From Chloroflexi bacterium RBG_16_48_8 (GTDB lineage: Bacteria; Chloroflexota; Anaerolineae; Anaerolineales; E44-bin32), in the NCBI GenBank assembly GCA_001795115.1, contig MGNI01000013.1:8384-13465 (forward strand): a DNA stretch of 5,082 bases, in the 5' to 3' direction. The position numbers and the translations under genes were made by a program. The notes under the pieces were generated by a model that saw only the letters and a list, made by a program, of their open reading frames with translations, was not told where the DNA came from and ran no database searches. Below, piece by piece: positions 1 through 5,082 of the stretch (positions within the stretch are counted from its first letter, which is position 1; every line of letters begins with the position of its first letter).

Positions 1-123
1 CTTGGTGACATTGGCGCACTCACCATCTTCGATTTTGCTGAACCGCTCCACTTCAAGTGAGGGATCACCCGGCCAAATAGGTAAATCCGGGGAAATACCA
101 ACAGAAATATCATACAAGCGCAT
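1..123 (-). CDS. Cyclase / kynurenine formamidase-like metal hydrolase, N-terminal part only
   Basis: Reading leftward from an ATG at 123-121, 41 codons stay open to the window edge; the rest of the gene lies outside. The start is fixed by a GGAGG ribosome-binding site six to seven bases upstream. The visible residues carry the signature opening of the cyclase family (PF04199): DISVGISPDLPIWPGDP at about residues 5-21, then EDGECANVTK at 32-41. The same pattern opens bacterial arylformamidase (KynB). Members are soluble enzymes that hydrolyse N-formylkynurenine or related amides and cyclic substrates, using a metal held by a His-rich HxGTHxD motif further along. That motif is not in view, so the catalytic residues and exact substrate cannot be judged. 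The gene is divergent from the M20 peptidase at 354 and has its own promoter at 145-174. Family call is good; KynB proper is only one option. Confidence 0.82.
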   Translation of the reverse strand, partial: MRLYDISVGISPDLPIWPGDPSLEVERFSKIEDGECANVTK

Positions 124-144
124 CTGGGACCTCCACAGAGCCTG

Positions 145-174
145 ATTATAGAATCAATCCATTCTTTTGGCGAA
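145..174 (-). promoter_or_regulatory. Probable sigma70-type promoter of the cyclase gene
   Basis: On the minus strand a perfect TATAAT (-10) lies at 150-145. With an 18-base spacer the -35 candidate is TTCGCC at 174-169, which matches only three of six consensus bases. Transcription would start near 138, giving a leader of about 15 bases that contains the GGAGG site of the cyclase gene. The -10 box and spacing to the gene are convincing; the -35 box is weak, so an activator could be involved. Confidence 0.55.
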
Positions 175-240
175 CCACTTCTTCCTGATGGATTCCACAA
201 ACTGCTGCTTGTTAACCATCTCCGATTAAAATAACGGCGG

Positions 241-250
241 CAAGCGCTTG
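241..250. promoter_or_regulatory. Ten-base perfect palindrome, possible LacI-family operator
   Basis: CAAGCGCTTG is a perfect inverted repeat with a central CG, lying between two divergent promoters. The AAnCGnTT core is typical of LacI/GalR-family operators. The flanks do not extend the symmetry, and two positions differ from the wider cre-type consensus. No regulator gene is in the window. A ten-base palindrome can arise by chance, so this is a candidate only. Confidence 0.25.
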
Positions 251-295
251 AACAAAACATCCAAGAAATTTTGCATCAACAAATGGACTACAAGC

Positions 296-325
296 TTTCC
301 TCCTTGAGCTTCTGGAAGCTATAAT
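296..325 (+). promoter_or_regulatory. Probable promoter of the M20 peptidase gene with palindrome in the spacer
   Basis: A perfect TATAAT lies at 320-325, about 28 bases before the peptidase ATG. The best -35 candidate is TTTCCT at 296-301 (three of six consensus bases) with an 18-base spacer. The spacer contains the inverted repeat AGCTTC-TG-GAAGCT at 307-320, which touches the -10 box. A dyad placed between -35 and -10 is where a repressor or a MerR-type activator would bind. The -10 is strong evidence; the regulatory role of the dyad is inference. Confidence 0.5.
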
Positions 326-353
326 CATTAGACCCGCAATCAGGAAGGAAAAA

Positions 354-1714
354 ATGGGTACTATGCACAAAGTGGATGAGTTCATCCGGGATCAACTTTG
401 CAGAAATCTTGAAGAATTAGCCAGATTATGTGCCCAACCCAGCATCGCAGCACAAAATGAAGGAATGGAGGAATGTGCCCAGCTCGTTTCAGAGATGATG
501 GCTCAACGAGGTTTCCAAACAGAAATCCTTCCCTCGGATGGATTCCCTGTCGTTGTGGCTGTAAGGCGCGGTTCTACTGACCGCACCTTACTTTTCTATA
601 ATCATTACGACGTACAGCCTCCTGAGCCTTTGGAACTGTGGGATTCGCCCCCCTTTGAGCCCACCATACGAGACAGGAAGATGTATGCTCGCGGAGTGAG
701 CGATGACAAAGGACATATTCAATGCAGGTTGGCGGCTGTTGACGCTCTTTTAGAGTCGGAGGGGGAGCTTCCATGCACCATCAAATTCATCGTGGAGGGT
801 GAAGAGGAAATTGGCAGCATTAACCTTCCGGCCTTCATAGAGAAAAATAAAGAACGTCTGGCTGGAGACGCCTGCTTGTGGGAATTTGGAGGGGTTAATC
901 ATGAAGGGGTTCCGGTGCAATATGCAGGTATGCGGGGGATCTGCTATGTCGAACTTAAGGTTAAAACCGCATCCAGGGATTCTCACTCTGGACTGGGAGG
1001 TTCCATCTTCCCCAACGCCGCCTGGCGCCTTACTTGGGCATTGAATACTCTGAAGGATGTGGATGAACATATCCAGCTCCCTGGTTTCTATGACAAGGTT
1101 ATTCCACCTACCGAACGAGATCTGGAACTCCTCCGGAAACTTCCTGACGAAAGCGATCATTTGCGTAAAACGTATGAGCTACATGGCTTCCTCAAAGATC
1201 TTCAAGGGGGCGTTGAGCTCAAACGGGAAGCGGTTTTCCAACCAACCTGCACCATCTGCGGATTGAAATCCGGTTATCAGGGCGCAGGCAGTAAAACGGT
1301 TTTACCAGCACAAGCCATGGCGAAAGTTGATTTTCGTCTTGTGCCTGATCAGACCCCTGAGGATGTCCTCCAACAATTACGTACTCATTTGGATAGGCAT
1401 GGTTTCGGAGATATTGAGATCACTTATCTGGGCGGGGAGCCTCCAGCACGGACAGACCCTGAGGATCCTTTCCTACAACTCGTGGTTACTTCTGCCGAAG
1501 AAGTCTATGGGGTTCCCAGATTATTGCACCCATGGTGGGAGGATCTGGCCCAAACCACGCCTTCATTCATACTTTGGGAGTCCCGGTGGCAACTGCTGGC
1601 GCAGGTTACCCTGAAGCAAGGGCTCATGCTCCCAATGAGAATCTCGTCATCGACAACTTCGTTGATGGCGTTCGCCATACAGCACGGATTGTTGCTTATT
1701 TCGCTGAGATGTGA
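354..1714 (+). CDS. M20-family metallopeptidase (dipeptidase type), interrupted by a one-base frameshift
   Basis: This is a zinc dipeptidase/deacylase of the carnosinase-like M20 group: cytosolic, two-metal, hydrolysing short peptides or N-acyl amino acids. Start ATG 354 has AGGAAGG five bases upstream; ATG 363 is spaced too far. Visible residues: H84 and D86 in NHYDVQP, D117 in VSDDKG, the EEIGS motif with general base E151 and metal ligand E152, E177 where dipeptidases usually have Asp, H211 in SHSGLGG (dimer-interface lid domain), and R328. After H392-P393 the original frame turns to nonsense and stops at 1745. The -1 frame from 1532 supplies the missing end: VGGSGPNHAF, then RAHAPNE with the last metal ligand H425, stopping at 1712-1714. 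Restoring one C in the run 1529-1531 gives a normal protein of about 453 residues. As written, the product lacks its last metal ligand and is probably inactive, unless this is a read error. Confidence 0.88.
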
Positions 1715-1817
1715 TCCGAGAAGGGCAAAGCTCCATTCGACCTGAGCCATGGACCAAGGTATGTGATACCAAAAGCCGGAACGTTCGATTCTTATACTCC
1801 GTGGAGCCATTCCAATC

Positions 1818-1846
1818 TTGATGGTTTAGGAGCAGTAGCTTATAAT
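1818..1846 (+). promoter_or_regulatory. Strong sigma70-type promoter of the tRNA-Pro gene
   Basis: TTGATG (-35, 1818-1823) and a perfect TATAAT (-10, 1841-1846) are separated by exactly 17 bases. Transcription would start near 1853, some six bases before the mature tRNA 5' end. This is the best promoter in the window and fits a tRNA transcribed alone. Confidence 0.8.
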
Positions 1847-1858
1847 CCCATCAGAACT

Positions 1859-1933
1859 CGGGGCGTAGCGCAGCCCGGTTAGCGCACCTGCATGGGGTGC
1901 AGGGGGTCGGCGGTTCGAATCCGCCCGCCCCGA
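1859..1933 (+). tRNA. tRNA-Pro, anticodon GGG
   Basis: The sequence folds into a complete cloverleaf. Acceptor stem CGGGGCG (1859-1865) pairs with CGCCCCG (1926-1932), with discriminator A1933. The D stem is GCGC/GCGC. The anticodon stem CCTGC/GCAGG holds loop ATGGGGT, with U33, anticodon GGG at 1894-1896 and G37, as is usual in proline tRNAs. The T arm is GGCGG-TTCGAAT-CCGCC. The D arm and anticodon loop are near-identical in style to the enterobacterial tRNA-Pro(GGG). The bases after A1933 are CAG, so CCA is not encoded and must be added by nucleotidyltransferase. It reads CCC codons (and CCU by wobble). It has its own promoter and terminator. Confidence 0.97.
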
Positions 1934-1938
1934 CAGAT

Positions 1939-1966
1939 AGCCGCCGCAACACTTGTGGCGGCTTTT
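1939..1966 (+). terminator. Intrinsic terminator of the tRNA-Pro unit
   Basis: AGCCGCC (1939-1945) pairs with GGCGGCT (1957-1963). The stem is extended by a G-U pair and CAA/TTG to eleven base pairs around the loop CAC, followed directly by TTTT (1963-1966). A GC-rich stem with a U tract a few bases after the tRNA 3' end is a textbook rho-independent terminator. Confidence 0.85.
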
Positions 1967-1990
1967 CATTGATCAAATGATCCGAATGTA

Positions 1991-2044
1991 GAGGTTGAAA
2001 GAACTGGTTGAGTGTCCAGGCACTCCTGCCTTCAAAGCAACCTC
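1991..2044. repeat. Nested inverted repeats in the tRNA-dehydrogenase gap
   Basis: GAGGTTG (1991-1997) is matched by CAACCTC (2038-2044). Inside lie GAA/TTC (2001-2003 with 2031-2033) and GAGTG/CACTC (2010-2014 with 2021-2025). Transcribed on either strand this could fold into one interrupted hairpin of about 54 bases. No U tract follows and no promoter is evident. I see no gene in the whole 1967-2146 gap. Confidence 0.35.
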
Positions 2045-2128
2045 ATGCCAGTATTAACCTGCCGTAGTTTAAAAACGAATATCCTTCATTGACAACATCA
2101 TAACTCAAAGTGACGAGACGGGGATTTG

Positions 2129-2152
2129 TCCTAACTTTGACCTCAGTTAGGA
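2129..2152. repeat. Eight-base-pair hairpin spanning the dehydrogenase stop codon
   Basis: TCCTAACT (2129-2136) and AGTTAGGA (2145-2152) are perfect inverted repeats around an eight-base loop. The right arm covers the TAA stop (2149-2147) of the minus-strand dehydrogenase. There is no following U tract in the minus direction, so it is not a classic intrinsic terminator. It could protect the mRNA 3' end or contribute to termination. Confidence 0.35.
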
Positions 2153-3046
2153 TGCATTTTCTAGAAGTTTCACAGAAGCCATATGTTCAATTACTCCAAT
2201 CACGGCGGAATTATCCAAATCCTTCATACCCATCTGGAGCATCGCCTCGTAAAGCTGTGTGTTCAGAGCAGTGGTTGGCACTGGCACTCCGTAAGTCCGT
2301 GCTGTGTCCAGGACGATTCCCAGATCCTTATGCATCATGTAGGCTTTAAATCCCGGACCTCGCTCACCTGAGAAAAGGCGCTGTGGCTTGACATCCAGGC
2401 TCCAGCATTGGGCAGCACCACCACGAATGGCTTCAACAACGCGTCGCGGATCGACACCACTCTTTTGAGCCAGGATGAGCAATTCGCCCATTGCGGTCAT
2501 CTGCGCAGCTACCATGATTTGATTGCAGGCCTTTGCCACCTGCCCGGCGCCACTCTCCCCGACATACGTGATGGTTTTCCCTATGGCTTCGAAGATGGGC
2601 AACGCCTGCTCGAAGGCTGCTTTAGGACCCCCCACCATGATCGCCAGGGTCCCAGCTTTTGCCCCCACATCACCACCTGATACTGGCGCATCCAATGCAG
2701 CTACACCTTTTTCAGAGAGAACATTAGCGATGTGCCTCGCTGTTTCAGGTTTAATAGTGCTGTTATCAATGAAAACCATCCCCGATCGACAACCTTCGAT
2801 GATGCCATCCTTACCCAGGACCACCATCTCCACATCTGGCGAGTCCGGGAGATTGGTGAAAACAACATCGCTCGCCTCGGCAACATCGCGAGGTGAAAAG
2901 GATTCCATGGCCCCCTCCTGTACCAGCTCCAGCACCGCTTGCCGACTGCGATTGTGCACCGTGAGCGGGAATCCAGCTTTTAAGATGTTGTGTGCCATCG
3001 ATTTTCCCATGAGCCCCAGCCCAATATAGCCTACCCGTAGTTGCAT
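2147..3046 (-). CDS. NAD(P)-dependent beta-hydroxyacid dehydrogenase (3-hydroxyisobutyrate dehydrogenase / tartronate semialdehyde reductase family)
   Basis: A 299-residue protein, the normal length for this cytosolic family, which oxidises 3-hydroxyacids or reduces the matching semialdehydes. The N-terminal Rossmann fold shows YIGLGLMG at 7-14. The HNRS turn has R33, where an Arg often signals NADP(H) preference. FIDNST lies at 92-97 and the substrate signature DAPVSGG at 119-125. The helical C-terminal domain begins near GAGQVAKACNQ, with catalytic K172 and N175, and carries K240-D241. Start ATG 3046 is chosen because AGGAGG lies six bases upstream; an in-frame TTG at 3064 would put the Shine-Dalgarno inside the gene. 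All key residues are present. It lies 41 bases downstream of the small protein gene at 3462-3088 on the same strand, with no terminator between, so an operon is likely. The exact substrate cannot be told; GarR/GlxR-like reductase and 3-hydroxyisobutyrate dehydrogenase are both possible. Confidence 0.93.
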   Translation of the reverse strand: MQLRVGYIGLGLMGKSMAHNILKAGFPLTVHNRSRQAVLELVQEGAMESFSPRDVAEASDVVFTNLPDSPDVEMVVLGKDGIIEGCRSGMVFIDNSTIKPETARHIANVLSEKGVAALDAPVSGGDVGAKAGTLAIMVGGPKAAFEQALPIFEAIGKTITYVGESGAGQVAKACNQIMVAAQMTAMGELLILAQKSGVDPRRVVEAIRGGAAQCWSLDVKPQRLFSGERGPGFKAYMMHKDLGIVLDTARTYGVPVPTTALNTQLYEAMLQMGMKDLDNSAVIGVIEHMASVKLLENAS

Positions 3047-3087
3047 CCTTCGCCTCCTATGCAAATGATAAATACAACCTAGAGTTT

Positions 3088-3462
3088 TTAAAGAGATGGT
3101 TTATCCTCCTTCTGATCACCTGTCTCTTCCAATCTCTTCTTGACTTTTTCTAACTCTGCATTGATCCGATTCAGGGTATAGATCAACTCCTGGCGAGCCT
3201 TGGATTCAACCTCCCCACTCCGTATCTTTTCGCCTAAATCATCCACACCTGCCTGCAATCGTTGTCCAGCAGAGCCCTCGGTGAAATCACGCACCACCTG
3301 GTTGAGAGAATCTCCAACTTGAACAAGTCCTTGTTTGATCTCCTCACGATATCCCTTCGTTTCAGGATGCTCCCAGATGGCTTTGAGATTCGCTGCCAAA
3401 TTCTCCCCCAACTTGCGTAATTCATCTATAAGTTCTGTTTTGGGATCTGTTGGTTCTGTCAT
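3088..3462 (-). CDS. Small charged alpha-helical protein of unknown function
   Basis: A 124-residue protein starting at ATG 3462, chosen because AGGAG sits about seven bases upstream; an in-frame ATG ten codons earlier (3492) lacks a comparable site. It has no signal peptide, no membrane segment and no cysteine. Residues 7-30 (ELIDELRKLGENLAANLK) form an amphipathic helix. A second block at 34-62 leads to TEGSAGQRLQ (61-70) and DDLGEKIRSGEVE (74-86). The last third (88-113) is strongly coiled-coil-like, rich in Leu, Glu and Lys, with a charged tail. The make-up suggests a helical-bundle or oligomerising cytoplasmic protein. I recall similar uncharacterised proteins from Chloroflexota but cannot name a family. 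Codon use and the ribosome site support a real gene. It precedes the beta-hydroxyacid dehydrogenase by 41 bases and is probably co-transcribed with it; a functional link is not shown. Confidence 0.85.
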   Translation of the reverse strand: MTEPTDPKTELIDELRKLGENLAANLKAIWEHPETKGYREEIKQGLVQVGDSLNQVVRDFTEGSAGQRLQAGVDDLGEKIRSGEVESKARQELIYTLNRINAELEKVKKRLEETGDQKEDKPSL

Positions 3463-3776
3463 GATATTCTCCTCATAAAAGATTGTATTCAAGCCTAAAT
3501 CTTTATCGTAGATCGGATATGACTTTCAACCCCAATTCTCACCATTAACCAACCGGCTTGGAACAAATCAAGATGAAATCCCAAATGGATGAAATTTTCC
3601 ATTACTTTACGAAGTAGTGTATCATGCCAATCATCGTATGATCTTCCTACGTAATAAGATGAGACATCCATTCTCAGCATAAGATCCCATAAGAGCTTTC
3701 ACGATTTTAACCAAGATGTGAGAGAATCTCGTAGTTCTTACAGAACCTTTTGAACCAGATAAGGGCGGAACTGAGA
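3463..3776. other. Gene-free divergent region between the small protein gene and the permease relic
   Basis: AT-rich, about 314 bases, between outward-facing transcription units. It holds the minus-strand promoter candidate at 3529-3502 and, on the plus side, a poor TTGAAC (3750-3755) with GAGAAT (3773-3778) 17 bases on. A 61-codon minus-strand frame (3680-3495) has no ribosome site and no recognisable motif. Short dyads such as GTTCT-TAC-AGAAC (near 3734-3746) are too small to call terminators. I see no RNA gene. Confidence 0.5.
3502..3529 (-). promoter_or_regulatory. Weak promoter candidate for the small protein-dehydrogenase pair
   Basis: On the minus strand TTGAAA (3529-3524; four of the first four and last positions of TTGACA kept) is followed, after a 16-base spacer, by GATAAA (3507-3502; four of six). 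Transcription would begin near 3495, leaving a leader of about 33 bases with the AGGAG site. A stray TACAAT closer to the gene lacks a -35 partner. Tentative. Confidence 0.3.
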
Positions 3777-3899
3777 ATGCGAGTTTTTTGGGAATTAGCC
3801 ACACTCTCCTTCCAACGTCAGCTCGCTTACCGCACTGCGCATCTGGCTGGCTTGATCACCAATTTTTTCTATGGAAACGACCAAAGGATTCATGGATGA
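3777..3899 (+). pseudogene. N-terminal relic of an ABC-2 type transporter permease, possibly translated as a leader
   Basis: ATG 3777 opens a 40-codon frame ending in TGA 3897-3899. Its residues 4-33 (FWELATLSFQRQLAYRTAHL, then AGLITNFFYG) read like the cytoplasmic N-terminus and first membrane segment of ABC-2 family permeases, where a LSFQRQLAYR-type stretch leads into the first helix. Intact proteins of this type run to roughly 260 residues with six helices; here similarity stops near residue 33 (about base 3875) and seven unrelated codons follow. AAGGGCGG about nine bases upstream is a weak ribosome site. The stop overlaps the PLP-enzyme start as ATGA, so translation may be coupled. No ATPase or partner permease gene is nearby. 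I infer an internal deletion that removed the rest of a transporter gene. The match is from memory of the family and short, so it needs a search; the alternative is a chance frame. Confidence 0.5.
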
Positions 3900-5038
3900 A
3901 TTCATTGGCGAATGAATTTCTACTCGATCCCGAGATTATCTATCTTAATCACGGCTCCTTCGGTGCCACACCGAGATCCGTCTTCGAGTACTACCAGGAT
4001 CTTCAACGGGAGTTAGAACGCCAACCGGTAACCTTTCTCAGTAGAGAATTTCAAGCGCGAATGACCTTCGCTCGTGAAGCGCTGGCCAAATACCTATGCA
4101 CTGAGTCCAAGGACATCGTTTTTGTTACAAATGCCACGACGGCGATCAATATCGTCGCCCGAAGCCTCCCCTTAAGTCCAGGGGATGAGGTCCTTACCAG
4201 CGATCATGAGTATGGTGCCATGGATCGAACCTGGCAGTTCCTGGCTTCCAGGCAAGGTTATCACTATATTCGAACTCCCATACCCGTTCCTATCCTCTCT
4301 AAAAATCATATTTTGGATCACATTTGGACAGGTATCACGAACAACACCCGCGTCATTTTCCTAAGCCACATCACTTCACCTACAAGTATCATCTTCCCCA
4401 TTAGAGAGATTTGCGCAGAGGCGAAGCGACGTGGGATCCTGACGGTTATCGATGGGGCTCATGCACCAGGTCAGATCGCATTGAATCTGGAGGAAATAGG
4501 TGCTGATTTCTACGCCGGAAACAACCATAAGTGGTTATGTGCACCCAAAGGTTCCGGCTTTCTTTATGCACCTCCAGAGCGACAGGCACTTCTCTCCCCA
4601 CTTGTTGTAAGTTGGGGATGGCAGAGCGAAAAGCCAGGACCTTCAACTCTTGTTGATCATCATGAGTGGCAGGGCACACGGGATCCAACTGCTTTTCTGG
4701 CCACACCAAAAGCGATCCAATTCCAGCAGGAGCATCATTGGGAGAATGTCCGAAGTGCTTGTCATGAGTTGGCCTGCTATGCTCAATCCCATCTGACTGA
4801 GCTAACGGGCATTCCCCCCATAACGACTCCCGAGTTCTTCGTCCAAATGGTTTCTGCCTTCCTGCCCAGTGTTGATCCGGAACCTCTTCAAAAACGCCTC
4901 TTGGACAAATTTCACATTGAGGTGCCCGTTTTTAAATGGAACGGTATACCGACCCTGCGGCTCTCTGTCCAAGGCTATAACTCCCGCAGGGATATTGATC
5001 AACTGCTCTTTGCAATAAAGCAAATGTACCATTTGTGA
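3896..5038 (+). CDS. Class-V aminotransferase-fold PLP enzyme, isopenicillin-N-epimerase-like
   Basis: A 380-residue fold-type I PLP enzyme, close to the usual 380-400 for this group. ATG 3896 is chosen because AAAGGA lies seven bases upstream and family similarity begins just after it (FLLDP, YLNHGSFGATP at 16-26). The frame stays open back to 3788, but that part is the permease relic read out of frame. Cofactor residues: TNATTAIN at 78-85 for the phosphate, D186 in DGAHAPGQ for the pyridine nitrogen, and Schiff-base K212 in GNNHKWLCAPKGSGFL. GTRDPTAF lies at 260-267 and the C-terminal domain ends with LRLSVQGYN at 354-362. Relatives include CefD epimerase, cysteine desulfurase-like and cysteine-sulfoxide lyase-like enzymes. 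No beta-lactam or sulfur-transfer genes are visible, so epimerase, lyase and aminotransferase activity all remain possible. It is cytosolic. The start overlaps the upstream leader frame by ATGA. Confidence 0.92.
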   Translation: MNSLANEFLLDPEIIYLNHGSFGATPRSVFEYYQDLQRELERQPVTFLSREFQARMTFAREALAKYLCTESKDIVFVTNATTAINIVARSLPLSPGDEVLTSDHEYGAMDRTWQFLASRQGYHYIRTPIPVPILSKNHILDHIWTGITNNTRVIFLSHITSPTSIIFPIREICAEAKRRGILTVIDGAHAPGQIALNLEEIGADFYAGNNHKWLCAPKGSGFLYAPPERQALLSPLVVSWGWQSEKPGPSTLVDHHEWQGTRDPTAFLATPKAIQFQQEHHWENVRSACHELACYAQSHLTELTGIPPITTPEFFVQMVSAFLPSVDPEPLQKRLLDKFHIEVPVFKWNGIPTLRLSVQGYNSRRDIDQLLFAIKQMYHL

Positions 5039-5082
5039 GCACACCCCCAGAAGCCCTTCAATGTAAAAGGGGTAGTTATGTG

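Noticed and set aside
154..219. Minus-strand 21-codon frame beginning MVNKQQFVES
   Set aside because: It looks protein-like and basic, but GGAG abuts the ATG, which is too close for a ribosome site. It is very short and has no recognisable family.
235..324. Plus-strand open stretch read as RRQALEQNIQEILHQQ
   Set aside because: It begins right after a stop, has no start codon with a ribosome site, and overlaps the M20 promoter; probably chance.
1532..1745. The original-frame end of the M20 gene (1532-1745) as real protein
   Set aside because: After P393 it has no family resemblance, whereas the -1 frame carries the conserved GGSGP and RAHAPNE motifs.
1750..1780. GGTAT-GTG-ATACC dyad as terminator of the M20 gene
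   Set aside because: Five base pairs and no U tract; no convincing terminator is visible between 1714 and the tRNA promoter.
3495..3680. Minus-strand 61-codon ORF in the divergent gap
   Set aside because: No Shine-Dalgarno, no motif, and it overlaps the promoter candidate of the small protein gene.
3750..3778. TTGAAC / GAGAAT as promoter of the permease relic and PLP enzyme
   Set aside because: Each box matches only four of six consensus bases, and the -10 overlaps the relic's ATG; too weak to annotate.
3788..3895. Extended N-terminus of the PLP enzyme from ATG 3788
   Set aside because: The extra 36 residues lack family similarity and no ribosome site precedes 3788; the same DNA reads as a permease N-terminus in another frame, and AAAGGA supports ATG 3896.
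3871..3915. Plus-strand 14-codon frame METTKGFMDEFIGE across the PLP-enzyme start
   Set aside because: No ribosome site upstream and too short to support; the ATGA-coupled frame explains the junction better.
5051..5082. AAAAGGGG followed by ATG at 5078 as the start of a next gene, or CCCTT/AAGGG as a terminator
   Set aside because: Only five bases of the putative gene are visible, and the hairpin has five pairs and no U tract; neither can be supported from this window.

Overview
The window looks like an ordinary metabolic stretch of a bacterial chromosome with moderate GC. My best guess for the source is the phylum Chloroflexota (Anaerolineae-like). Three things point that way: the family style of the M20 peptidase and the small helical protein, an ABC-2 permease fragment of a type I associate with that phylum, and a tRNA gene with no encoded CCA end. 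This is an inference from family resemblance, not a search result.

Layout from left to right. The first 123 bases are the N-terminus of a minus-strand cyclase/kynurenine-formamidase-family hydrolase that runs off the edge. A 230-base divergent control region (124-353) carries a perfect TATAAT box for each direction and two palindromes. The plus-strand M20 metallopeptidase (354-1714) is complete except for one missing base in a C run at 1529-1531, which shifts the last 60 codons into another frame. A self-contained tRNA-Pro(GGG) unit follows, with promoter, tRNA and intrinsic terminator (1818-1966). After a gene-poor stretch with inverted repeats comes a minus-strand pair: a small charged helical protein (3462-3088), then a beta-hydroxyacid dehydrogenase (3046-2147), 41 bases apart and probably co-transcribed. 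On the right, a plus-strand class-V PLP enzyme of the isopenicillin-N-epimerase-like group occupies 3896-5038.

The least expected item is a 40-codon plus-strand reading frame at 3777-3899. It reads like the N-terminus of an ABC-2 transporter permease, breaks off after the start of the first membrane segment, and ends in an ATGA overlap with the start codon of the PLP enzyme. It looks like a deletion relic that now acts as a translated leader. No phage, CRISPR array, intact insertion sequence or obvious new multi-gene system is visible. The genes encode separate small-molecule enzymes (amide hydrolase, dipeptidase, hydroxyacid dehydrogenase, PLP enzyme) and the sequence does not tie them into one pathway.
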